Source of the DNA: an uncultured Bacilli bacterium
GTDB taxonomy: Bacteria; Bacillota_I; Bacilli_A; RF39; UBA660
Assembly: GCA_944329255.1 (NCBI GenBank)
Contig: CALVIA010000006.1
Location: forward strand, 1-22,081
Direction of reading: 5' to 3'
DNA length: 22,081 bases
Shown: one piece after another, positions 1-6,974 of the stretch
Position numbering within the stretch: position 1 is the stretch's first letter
Layout of the letters: the number at the start of each line of letters is the position of its first letter
Made by a program: the position numbers and the translations under genes
The notes under the pieces: model-generated
Databases searched by the model: none
What the model was told of the DNA's origin: nothing
Seen by the model: only the letters and a program-made list of their open reading frames with translations

Positions 1-20
1 TAGCAATTAGGTACAATAAT

Positions 21-60
21 TTTATAACACATTTTTCTTATTGGAAAAATGTGTCATAAA
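21..60. repeat. Long imperfect hairpin at left edge
   Basis: An inverted repeat of 11 perfect pairs (27-37 with 44-54, loop TTATTG) continues after one mismatch for five more pairs out to 21 and 60. No T-tract longer than the arms follows, so a normal terminator is not clear. It could be a bidirectional terminator for a gene left of the window or a protein-binding palindrome near the end of the mobile element. The bases TTAGGTACAA at 7-16, just outside it, are the reverse complement of the 11-bp repeat unit near 11730. Confidence 0.45.
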
Positions 61-204
61 ATGCTATACATTATACATTAAAATAAAAATATATAAAATT
101 GATTTATATATTTTTTTTATTTAAAAATAGACATTTTTGTATTTTACAACTGAAAAAGTCGGGAAGTAATGACAAAAATGCATATAAATTAATGATAAAT
201 ATAA

Positions 205-235
205 GGATTTGTGATATAATATTTATATCAAATCC
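205..235 (+). promoter_or_regulatory. Extended -10 promoter inside a palindrome (ficTA promoter)
   Basis: TGATATAAT at 212-220 is an extended -10 box (TGnTATAAT); no good -35 is seen, as expected for this promoter class. The box sits inside an inverted repeat: GGATTT (205-210) and GATATA (213-218) pair with TATATC (224-229) and AAATCC (230-235). A repressor bound here would block the promoter, so this is a candidate autoregulatory operator for the toxin-antitoxin pair that starts 24 bases downstream. The operator role is inference. Confidence 0.55.
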
Positions 236-258
236 AAAAAAGAAAGCGAGTGATTTAG

Positions 259-453
259 ATGAATAGAAACATTAATTTAACAGAAAAAGAAATACAAGAA
301 AAAATAAGAAAAGTTGATGGTGCTATGTCACAAGAAGGTATGCCTTTAACAAATGAAATTAAAAAGAAATTATATGATTGTATAACTGGTAAATCTACTT
401 ATGAAAAGGAAAGACAAAAAATAATTGAAAAATATAGGAGAATATATGGATAG
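259..453 (+). CDS. VbhA-family antitoxin (Fic inhibitor)
   Basis: This 64-residue protein resembles the VbhA antitoxins that hold Fic toxins inactive. In that family a short helix carries an (S/T)xxxE(G/N) motif whose glutamate blocks ATP in the Fic active site. Here residues 22-27 read AMSQEG: the inhibitory glutamate (Glu26) and glycine are kept, but the first position is Ala, not Ser or Thr. The rest follows the family pattern, with a small residue run after the motif, a Gly-Lys turn near 49 and a basic C-terminus ending in a Tyr. It is followed by, and overlaps by 8 bases, a Fic gene, the usual antitoxin-toxin order. The ribosome binding site is weak (GAAAGCGAG). I am fairly sure of the family because of both motif and partner. 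Confidence 0.75.
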   Translation: MNRNINLTEKEIQEKIRKVDGAMSQEGMPLTNEIKKKLYDCITGKSTYEKERQKIIEKYRRIYG

Positions 454-1108
454 TAAGTATAAATATACTTATGAGAAAACAGCTGATTATTGTTATAAAG
501 ATACTGATGTATTAATTAATAAATTAAACATTACAAATGATGAAGATTTATATAATGCAGAAAGAGAATTAGTATCTTTAAGAGTATCAGCATTTAATGA
601 TAACCCTTTAAAAGGTAATTTTGACTTTAATTATTTAAAATCTATTCACAAATATCTATTCCAAGATGTTTATAGATGGGCTGGAGATATTAGAAATTGT
701 AATATAGAAAAACAAGATTTATTTTGTTTAACTGAACATATTGAATCATTTGCAAATGATATATTCTCTAAATTAAAAAAAGAAAATTATTATATGGATT
801 ATGATTATGAAACTACAATTATAAAATTAGTAGAATTATTTGCAGACATAAATGCGTTACATCCTTTTCGTGAAGGCAATGGTAGAAGTCAAAGAATGTT
901 TATAGAATCACTTGCTAGAATAAATGGTATTAATTTAGATTTAACTAATGTATCAAATATGGATATGATTATTGCTAGTCATGAGAGTATAAATGGACAT
1001 TATGATAAATTAAATAAAATGTTTAAAGAAAATAGTTATCAAATAACTGAAGAAGAAAGAGAAAAATATATAGAACTTTATTGTTTAAACAAGATAAATA
1101 AAAAATAA
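446..1108 (+). CDS. fic: Fic-domain toxin (protein AMPylase)
   Basis: Fic enzymes transfer AMP, or another nucleotide part, from a nucleotide onto a hydroxyl side chain of target proteins. VbhT/FicT-type toxins of this class AMPylate DNA gyrase and topoisomerase IV and stop growth. The full active-site motif HPFREGNGRSQR is at residues 139-150, with the catalytic His139 and the Arg pair that binds phosphates. The 220-residue length is that of a stand-alone Fic core. The ATG at 446 was chosen over an upstream TTG (425) because AGGAG at 436-440 sits five bases before it. The gene overlaps the antitoxin stop (ATGGATAG), which implies coupled translation. No cis inhibitory helix is seen, so it depends on the antitoxin in trans. 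The actual target here is unknown. Confidence 0.88.
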   Translation: MDSKYKYTYEKTADYCYKDTDVLINKLNITNDEDLYNAERELVSLRVSAFNDNPLKGNFDFNYLKSIHKYLFQDVYRWAGDIRNCNIEKQDLFCLTEHIESFANDIFSKLKKENYYMDYDYETTIIKLVELFADINALHPFREGNGRSQRMFIESLARINGINLDLTNVSNMDMIIASHESINGHYDKLNKMFKENSYQITEEEREKYIELYCLNKINKK

Positions 1109-1117
1109 TAAATAAGC

Positions 1118-1147
1118 AAAGATACTTAGAAATGGGTATCTTTTTTT
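1118..1147 (+). terminator. Intrinsic terminator after fic
   Basis: AAAGATAC (1118-1125) pairs with GTATCTTT (1136-1143) around a 10-base loop, followed by seven T (1141-1147). It lies ten bases after the fic stop, so it should end the ficTA transcript. The same hairpin may also be part of an oriT. Confidence 0.75.
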
Positions 1148-1156
1148 AGTGCATTA
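1118..1156 (+). other. Candidate oriT (hairpin plus nick-site-like core)
   Basis: MobV relaxases of the pMV158 group nick within TAGTGTG/TTA directly after an inverted repeat, just upstream of the mob gene. Here the hairpin 1118-1143 is followed after three bases by TAGTGCATTA (1147-1156), eight of ten bases the same, and the MobV gene starts 50 bases later. Layout and core both agree, but the match is short and in AT-rich DNA. The hairpin also makes a good terminator, so this is a proposal only. Confidence 0.35.
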
Positions 1157-1205
1157 TTTTAAAAATAAATAAATGAATTAGGCAATATTTAGAAGTCAAC
1201 AAATT

Positions 1206-2090
1206 ATGACTATTAATAATTTAGCACAGGTTGGTTCACATAATAAAAGGGAGAAAAAAGCATATAACTCTAATCCCGCTATAAAAATAGAGTTAAGCAA
1301 AGATAATATAGAATTAATACCATTAGATATTAAATATGTAAAAAGATTTAAAGAAATGACAAAAGAATATGAAAAAGAACACAGTGAAAGGATGAAAACT
1401 GAACGAAGTGAAAGAAGAAAAAACTATAATCAAATGTTAGATAGATTTAAAAATGTAGTTGCTGATGAATTGTTATTTACAGCTACACATAAATTTTTTG
1501 ATAATATGAATAAAGAAGATATAATTACTTGGGGAAATACTTGTATGGATTTTGTTTATAGGAATTTAGGTTATACCAAAGAGCAAGTATTACACGCAAC
1601 AATTCATGTTGATGAATCTACACCACATTTACATTGTGTTGTTGTTCTGTTAGTTAAAAAGTATGATAATAGAACTAAAACTGAAAGATATACTATTTCC
1701 AAAAAACAATATATTAGAGATAAATTACACTTATCTGAATTACAAGATAAATACCATAAAAGATTAACCAATAAAGGTTATGATTTAGAAAGAGGTATTA
1801 AAGGAAGTAATGCAGTTTATCAAAATACAAGAGAATTAAAGAAAACTACTAGATATTATGAGCAAAAAGTTGAAGTTATGAATAAAAGTTTAAATAATGC
1901 TATGATAGATTTTGAAGAAAAGAAGAAAACTACTGAAAATACTTTTATTGATAAAGAATATGTTAAAGTAAAAAAAGATACTTTTAAAAGTATGAATAAT
2001 GTTATAAAAGAATCTAAAAAGATAATTGAATTTCACCCTAAAATGGAACAATTATTTGAAAAAGTTGATACTTTTACTAAAAGTCATTAA
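1206..2090 (+). CDS. MobV-family relaxase, C-terminally truncated
   Basis: This is a plasmid-mobilization relaxase (Mob_Pre / MobV). Such enzymes nick one strand at oriT and lead it into a recipient through a helper conjugation system. The N-terminus has the family's HNxRE stretch followed by SNPAI (residues 12-26). The metal-binding and catalytic-region motif HVDESTPHLH is at 134-143. Residues from about 205 are charged and probably coiled coil. The reading frame stops at 294 residues, while recognisable coding sequence goes on for about 360 bases, so the protein has lost its C-terminal part; the relaxase domain itself is whole. The start is uncertain: only a weak AGAAG precedes the ATG, and an in-frame stop lies at 1179. 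It has no conjugation genes around it, so it is at most mobilizable. Confidence 0.85.
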   Translation: MTINNLAQVGSHNKREKKAYNSNPAIKIELSKDNIELIPLDIKYVKRFKEMTKEYEKEHSERMKTERSERRKNYNQMLDRFKNVVADELLFTATHKFFDNMNKEDIITWGNTCMDFVYRNLGYTKEQVLHATIHVDESTPHLHCVVVLLVKKYDNRTKTERYTISKKQYIRDKLHLSELQDKYHKRLTNKGYDLERGIKGSNAVYQNTRELKKTTRYYEQKVEVMNKSLNNAMIDFEEKKKTTENTFIDKEYVKVKKDTFKSMNNVIKESKKIIEFHPKMEQLFEKVDTFTKSH

Positions 2091-2456
2091 ATACTAGAAA
2101 AATAAAAGAAAAAACTAGAAACAGAAGTTAAATCATTGAAAACTAGAAATTCTAATCTTATTACTGAAAAAATAACTTAATGACTACCATAGAAGCTATT
2201 TAAAGGTAATTAGAGAATTTTTTAAAGAATTATTACACTTTGTAATAATCATGTTAAAAATACCGCCACGACTGAAATAAAGGCATTATATAAGGAGAAT
2301 TATTTTGATGCAGATGATGCATATTATATGGCAAAAAATACTATCAATGAAGATGAATTATTTGATTATGCTAATATTCCAGATTATATGAAAACACCTA
2401 AAAAATCTTCTTATAAAGATCGTGATAAAGATGATCATTTTGACATATGTTTGTAG
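2091..2456 (+). pseudogene. Decayed C-terminal part of the MobV relaxase
   Basis: Coding sequence continues past the relaxase stop in broken form. In the same frame there is a TAA at 2088, another at 2103, then a heptad-rich stretch (KKLETEVKSLKTRNSN) to a third TAA at 2178. From 2171 the sense passes to the second frame (NNLMTTIEAI), then from 2221 to another (FKELLHFVIIML), and from about 2262 back to the first, which reads on to a TAG at 2454-2456 (ending in HFDICL). Joined, these give the coiled-coil tail and C-terminus usual for this family, for a parent protein of roughly 410-420 residues. Two stops and three frame changes show decay, not a sequencing slip. Confidence 0.75.
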
Positions 2457-2470
2457 GTTTTTATATTATT

Positions 2471-2911
2471 TTATATTAAAGAATTTACGTTTTTTTTATT
2501 TAATAAGTATTTTTTTAAAGCATTATAAGGTAATAAAGCACATTTTTTTCTGTTTGGTTGTTTATAAATATCTGAAAAAACAATTGCTTCATTTAGTAAA
2601 TTTTCATCATATTCTTCTTCATTGATCATATTTTCATAATTATTTACAATTTTCAATGCGTCATCAATACTTTTATTAATTAATAATTTAATCATTATTG
2701 ATGTAGTACTAGTAGATATTGCACATGCCTCGCCATCAAATCTTATATCTTTAATTATATTATTTTCTATTTTTATTTCTAAATCTATGTTATCTATACA
2801 TGTTTCATTATTTGCATTTATTTTATCATATTCTTGATTATTCAAAAGTCCTTTATTATATGGATTTTCATAATTATCTAGAATAATTGTTCTTTTTATA
2901 TTGTTATCCAT
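2471..2911 (-). CDS. SufU/IscU-like Fe-S assembly scaffold or sulfur-transfer protein
   Basis: The 146-residue protein has the layout of SufU, the zinc protein that takes sulfur from the cysteine desulfurase SufS in Bacillota. Visible marks are NPYNKG (16-21), Cys38 and Asp40 in NETCID, Cys63 in GEACAIS, and Cys124 in NRKKCALL. These are the three cysteines and the aspartate that hold zinc in SufU. The usual CGD around the first cysteine is CID here, and GxGCAIS is GEACAIS, so it is a divergent member. GGTGA precedes the ATG. It follows a phosphohexomutase gene by 26 bases and may be cotranscribed with it. No sufS, sufB, sufC or sufD is in the window. Confidence 0.75.
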   Translation of the reverse strand: MDNNIKRTIILDNYENPYNKGLLNNQEYDKINANNETCIDNIDLEIKIENNIIKDIRFDGEACAISTSTTSIMIKLLINKSIDDALKIVNNYENMINEEEYDENLLNEAIVFSDIYKQPNRKKCALLPYNALKKYLLNKKNVNSLI

Positions 2912-2937
2912 AAAATCACCAATACAATTATATCATA

Positions 2938-4308
2938 CTATTTATTATTTAATTTAAAATCATTTATTATTTTTATAAATTCATTACTTATTTCTTCTAA
3001 TCTTTCTTTTGTTTCTGCTTCAAATCTTGTAGTAACATTTGGTCCTGTATTTGAACATCTAACAAGTGCCCATCCATCATCAAAATATATTTTTACACCA
3101 TCTATTAATGACATTTTATATTTTTTTTCTTCACAATATTTTTTTACTTTTTCAATAACTTTTTCTTTTATATTATCATCAAATGGAAATTTATATTCCT
3201 CTTTTGAATAATATTTATTTACATTTTTTACCATATCTTTTAAACTCATATCTGAATTAGACATAATTTCTAAAAGTTTTAATCCAGCATATAAACCACT
3301 TGTTATTGGTGGAAATCCATTATTAAAATAAATGTGTCCAGAATATTCAATTCCAAATAAATCATTGTTTTTAATTACTGAATCCATCATATATGATGCT
3401 CCAGTTCTATTTTCATGAGGAGTTCCACCTAATTTTTGTATTTCATCCTTTATTACTTTTGAACATTTTATATCATATAATATATTTTTATTATTACTAT
3501 TTTTTAGTAATTCTCGTAACACAATAACTGCATACAAATCTGATGTAAGTACAGTTCCATCATTAAAAACAAATCCGGCTCTATCTCCATCTCCATCAAA
3601 TGCAATTCCAACATCTGCATTTGTATCTAATACCTTTTGTTTCAAATATTTTAAATTTTCTTCAACTATAGGATCAGGATGATGGTTAGGAAAATTACCA
3701 TCAGATTCATCAAACAACATTACTATATCGATTGGAAACATACTATATAATTCTTTGGCAAAAAGGGATGTCGTTCCATTTCCACAATCTAAAACAACTT
3801 TTATTTTTTTATGCCCAAAATTTAGATTTTTTTTAAATAAATCATAATATTCATTTTTTATATTATATCTATATAATTTTCCTTTTCCAGAATCAAATTC
3901 GTTCTTTAAAATGAAATCTCTAAATTTATATATTTCATCTCCTTTTGCATTTAAAACGCTATTTATGGAAAATTTAAATCCATTATCGTCTTTAGGATTA
4001 TGACTAGCAGTTATCATAATTCCAGGATTTATTTTTTTTATAATTCTAGCGTAATATAGCATTGGAGTTGTTACAAGCCCTATATCAATTACATCTACTC
4101 CTGTACTTAAAATTCCATTTATTAATGCATTATTTAATGATTCAGATGACAATCTATTGTCATGTCCAACTAAACATAATTTTTCATTATATTTTTTTAT
4201 ATAAGTTCCATATGCCTTTCCAATTGTATTACTTATTTCCTCATTAATTTCAGTAGGGTATACTCCCCTAATATCATATTCTCTAAATATATTTGTTTTA
4301 ATTTTCAT
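2938..4308 (-). CDS. Phosphomannomutase / phosphoglucomutase
   Basis: This cytoplasmic enzyme of the alpha-D-phosphohexomutase family interconverts hexose 1- and 6-phosphates, feeding nucleotide-sugar synthesis for the cell envelope. All four signature loops are present: TASHNP with the phosphoserine Ser102 (100-105), the metal loop DGDGDR (238-243), the sugar loop GIEYSGH (319-325, GEMSGH in most relatives), and the phosphate loop RCSNTGP with RFEA (417-431). The 456-residue length is normal. The N-terminus (FREYDIRG) is the standard opening of this family. AGGTGA lies before the ATG. Sequence alone does not tell mannose from glucose preference; the SNTGP loop favours the bifunctional PMM/PGM group. 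Confidence 0.92.
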   Translation of the reverse strand: MKIKTNIFREYDIRGVYPTEINEEISNTIGKAYGTYIKKYNEKLCLVGHDNRLSSESLNNALINGILSTGVDVIDIGLVTTPMLYYARIIKKINPGIMITASHNPKDDNGFKFSINSVLNAKGDEIYKFRDFILKNEFDSGKGKLYRYNIKNEYYDLFKKNLNFGHKKIKVVLDCGNGTTSLFAKELYSMFPIDIVMLFDESDGNFPNHHPDPIVEENLKYLKQKVLDTNADVGIAFDGDGDRAGFVFNDGTVLTSDLYAVIVLRELLKNSNNKNILYDIKCSKVIKDEIQKLGGTPHENRTGASYMMDSVIKNNDLFGIEYSGHIYFNNGFPPITSGLYAGLKLLEIMSNSDMSLKDMVKNVNKYYSKEEYKFPFDDNIKEKVIEKVKKYCEEKKYKMSLIDGVKIYFDDGWALVRCSNTGPNVTTRFEAETKERLEEISNEFIKIINDFKLNNK

Positions 4309-4324
4309 ACTATCACCTAGCTTA

Positions 4325-4354
4325 ATTATACATTAATAAAATAAAAAAATGCAA
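4325..4354 (-). promoter_or_regulatory. Possible promoter for the phosphohexomutase gene
   Basis: On the minus strand TATAAT (4325-4330) lies 16 bases before the start codon with a weak TTGCAT (4349-4354) 18 bases further up. The -10 is perfect, the -35 poor, and the region overlaps the terminator of the gene before it. Confidence 0.4.
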
Positions 4355-4377
4355 ATAAAAATATTTTATTTACATTT
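4343..4377 (-). terminator. Terminator of the kinase-like gene
   Basis: Thirteen pairs with one G-U (4365-4377 with 4347-4359) around a five-base loop, followed on the minus strand by a run of U (4343-4349). It overlaps the stop codon of the kinase-like gene. Confidence 0.6.
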
Positions 4378-4974
4378 TAATTTTATATTATCAACATAAT
4401 TTACTATTTCATTTAGTACAAGTTCTCCTTTTGTTTTAGATAGTAATATATATTTTAATTGTTTTAAAAAATATGAGTACATCCTATTATAATCTACTTT
4501 ATTATTAAAATCTATTTTTATATATTTTCCATCCAGATCAATTAACTGTACATCATTACAATAGTATAATACATTATTTACATTTAAATCATAATTATAT
4601 ACACCATTATTAATCAATTCCTCATTATAATTTATTGCATTAATAATATTATTATATATAGTATCTATATTCTCATTTCCTATTTCTCTAAATGATTTAT
4701 AATTATCAAAATATTTGTATATAACACAAATAGGAATATTACCAATTTGTACTATACCTTTAGGTAGTGATGTATTTTTTACATGTTATTGTCTATCACA
4801 TAACATTTGTATTTGTTGTCTATTAATACCACTTTGAACATTAAAACTTTTATTATTTCTAAAATTATCTATATATATTTTATCTAATTTAATAAATCTA
4901 TCATTATAAACGTAAGTATAACCTTTTTTTATAATATTCTTAAATTCTCTTTTATTAATCTGTATAATATCCAT
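4366..4974 (-). pseudogene. Protein-kinase-fold gene split by one in-frame TAA
   Basis: Two open stretches in one frame, 62 and about 139 codons, are parted only by a TAA at 4786-4788 (the frame reads CDRQ, stop, HVKNTSLPKG). Joined, they give about 201 residues with a reduced protein-kinase look. There is a possible ATP-site lysine in RFIKLD (26-31), a catalytic-loop pattern YDLNVNNVL where Asp and Asn fit the kinase DxxxxN, and IDLDG in place of the DFG metal site. The closest described folds would be small bacterial kinase-like or phosphotransferase proteins; I do not recognise the exact family. A consensus promoter and AGGGGT binding site lie upstream and a good terminator downstream, so everything but the stop is well kept. 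Either the gene has just been lost, or the stop is read through, or it is a sequence error. Confidence 0.6.
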
Positions 4975-4997
4975 AATTACCCCTATTTTATTGCTAT

Positions 4998-5025
4998 ATT
5001 ATACATATAATTCATTTTTTGTCAA
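4998..5025 (-). promoter_or_regulatory. Consensus promoter of the kinase-like gene
   Basis: On the minus strand TTGACA (5020-5025), a 16-base spacer and TATAAT (4998-5003). Both boxes match the sigma-A consensus in full. The start codon lies about 24 bases downstream of the -10. The sequence is nearly the same as the promoter at 8549-8576. Confidence 0.8.
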
Positions 5026-5040
5026 TTTTTAGTTTTTTAT

Positions 5041-5066
5041 AAAAAAGCATATATATTAATATGCTT
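5041..5066 (-). terminator. Terminator of the hybrid histidine kinase gene
   Basis: AAGCATAT (5045-5052) pairs with ATATGCTT (5059-5066); on the minus strand six U follow (5041-5046). It lies directly after the kinase stop codon. Confidence 0.7.
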
Positions 5067-5067
5067 A

Positions 5068-6897
5068 TTAATTTTCAAATATTTTATCAATTTTTTCTTT
5101 TATTTGATCTCTACTAAACGGTTTTGCTATATAATCAACAAATCCCTCACTCATATATTTTTCCTTTGCTCCACTTATTGCATCTGCTGTTAACGCTATT
5201 ACTGGTGTTTTAAATGATGGATTTTCTTTTAATTTTTGTAATGTTTCTTCTCCTCCCATATTTGGCATCATTATATCCATTAATATTAAATCATACTCTT
5301 TTTCTTTTACCTTGTTTAAACATTCGTTTCCATCAGTTGCTTCATCTAATTCAAAGTTAAAATCATTCAATGCTTTTTTTGCTACTTTTATATTTAATTT
5401 ATTATCATCTACTATTAATATCTTTTTATTTTTATAATTTATTATATTTAATACCTCTGTATTTTCAAATGCTTCATCATTTGTTTCTTCTTTTATTTCT
5501 CCTATTTTTTGTGGTATGTTTACCATAAATATTGATCCTTTTCCGTACTGACTTTGTACGTTTATTGTTCCACCCATCATTTCTACTAAACTTTTTGTTA
5601 TTGCAAGTCCTAATCCTGTTCCTTCTGTTGTTGTATTTTTTTCTATTCCTAATCTTTCAAATTTTGTAAATAATTTATTTATTGATTCTGCTTTTATTCC
5701 TCTTCCTGTATCTTGTACTGTTATTATTAAATTACATATTTCATTTTTATTTATACAATATACTCTTAAATTTACATATCCTTCTTCTGTATATTTAAAT
5801 GCATTTGTTAATAAATTATTTACAATACTTTTTATATGTATTTTATCTCCTATTAATTCATTTGGTATATCTTCTGCAAATTCCATATTAAATTTTATTG
5901 GTTTTCCATTTATTCTTGTCATTGCTACTTTAGCTAAACTTTTTATTTCTTTTACAAAATTATATGGTCCTTCATTTATTTCCATTTTATTTATTTCTAT
6001 CTTATTTATATCTAATATATTTCCAACTATTTCTAACAATGTTTGACTTGCATTTAATATATCTTCTGTATCTTCTACTACTTCTTTTGGTACTTCTTCT
6101 TTATAACTTGCTATATCTTCTGATAATCCAACTATTGCATTAAGTGGTGTTCTTATTTCATGTGACATACTTGATAGAAAATCACTTTTTGCTCTATTTG
6201 CTTTTTCTGCTTGACTTTTAGCAAACTCTAATTCATTAATAATTCTTGCATCTGGATTTTCTATTGTAAAAAACATCAAATAATCGAAAAAAGTTAAAGA
6301 AATAGAAATAATAATTAAATATGGATTTAACTTAAACAAAATCATCAATATAATCATTATAAATACAATTCCATATATAGGTATATATCTTTTATCCGCT
6401 TTTTTATAATTCACAAGTGCAATAAAAATTGATGTAACAATATAAATTCCACATATTATATATGTAAATAATACTGCACTACCATCTACACTATATTTAT
6501 TTGCAACATTTATAACATTAACATTTAGAAAAAATAAAAGTATCCCAATAAATAAATCTATTATTACAAACATATTAAAAATTTTTTTATATTTTTTTTC
6601 ATCATCATATTTTTTTGTTATAAAAATAATATACATTAAAATACAATTTAAAAAAATTATTAAAAGAATAAAATCAAATTTATTTAATACATCAATAATA
6701 TTTTTTATAAGATTTATATCATATTTATTTGCTAATAATTGTAAAATTGTTACAATTAAACTATCAATAACACTTATAATTAACATTAAAGAATACACTT
6801 TATTTTCTAAAATTGGTACTTTCTTTTTAATAAAAAAAGCAATGCATAATAATAAAGAAAAAAATAAAGAGCATGCAGGCAATAATACTCCCTCCAT
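5068..6897 (-). CDS. Membrane hybrid histidine kinase with receiver domain
   Basis: A 609-residue sensor. Seven hydrophobic segments (about 4-23, 34-55, 74-94, 106-125, 141-162, 173-190, 192-211) form an integral membrane sensor region without a large outside domain. A short coiled linker leads to the HisKA helix SHEIRTPLNA with phospho-His246. The ATP-binding domain has its N box near 360-372, DTGRGI near 396-401 and the glycine-rich GTGLGL near 426-431. The C-terminal receiver has Asp497-Asp498, phosphoacceptor Asp541 in LILMDIMMPN and Lys592. There is no HPt domain, so phosphate must pass to a partner coded elsewhere, or the receiver tunes the kinase itself. The ATG was chosen over an upstream TTG at 6921 because AGGAGG lies nine bases before it. 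No response regulator is adjacent, so the signal is unknown. Confidence 0.9.
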   Translation of the reverse strand: MEGVLLPACSLFFSLLLCIAFFIKKKVPILENKVYSLMLIISVIDSLIVTILQLLANKYDINLIKNIIDVLNKFDFILLIIFLNCILMYIIFITKKYDDEKKYKKIFNMFVIIDLFIGILLFFLNVNVINVANKYSVDGSAVLFTYIICGIYIVTSIFIALVNYKKADKRYIPIYGIVFIMIILMILFKLNPYLIIISISLTFFDYLMFFTIENPDARIINELEFAKSQAEKANRAKSDFLSSMSHEIRTPLNAIVGLSEDIASYKEEVPKEVVEDTEDILNASQTLLEIVGNILDINKIEINKMEINEGPYNFVKEIKSLAKVAMTRINGKPIKFNMEFAEDIPNELIGDKIHIKSIVNNLLTNAFKYTEEGYVNLRVYCINKNEICNLIITVQDTGRGIKAESINKLFTKFERLGIEKNTTTEGTGLGLAITKSLVEMMGGTINVQSQYGKGSIFMVNIPQKIGEIKEETNDEAFENTEVLNIINYKNKKILIVDDNKLNIKVAKKALNDFNFELDEATDGNECLNKVKEKEYDLILMDIMMPNMGGEETLQKLKENPSFKTPVIALTADAISGAKEKYMSEGFVDYIAKPFSRDQIKEKIDKIFEN

Positions 6898-6925
6898 ATA
6901 AATATACCTCCTACTATACAAGAGT

Positions 6926-6934
6926 ATTATAACA
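6926..6934 (-). promoter_or_regulatory. Extended -10 promoter of the histidine kinase gene
   Basis: TGTTATAAT on the minus strand, 28 bases before the start codon. No clear -35 box is present. Confidence 0.6.
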
Positions 6935-6944
6935 TAGAAATAAC

Positions 6945-6974
6945 AAAAAAAACTATAATTTAATTATAGTTTTT
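6945..6974 (-). terminator. Terminator of the acyltransferase operon
   Basis: AACTATAATT (6951-6960) and AATTATAGTT (6962-6971) form an AT-rich hairpin that runs into A and T tracts on both sides (T on the minus strand from 6945-6950). It overlaps the acyltransferase stop and parts it from the histidine kinase promoter. The tracts would allow it to act in both directions. Confidence 0.6.

Noticed and set aside
2422..2625. Plus-strand open frame of 67 codons
   Set aside because: It overlaps the SufU-like gene on the other strand, is rich in Phe, Leu and Tyr as antisense frames are in this DNA, and has no ribosome binding site.
2088..4788. Reassigned or read-through TAA codon, since two genes have in-frame TAA within coding-like sequence
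   Set aside because: TAA ends many genes here exactly at terminators and gene overlaps, and the relaxase tail also has frame changes, so decay is the simpler reading.
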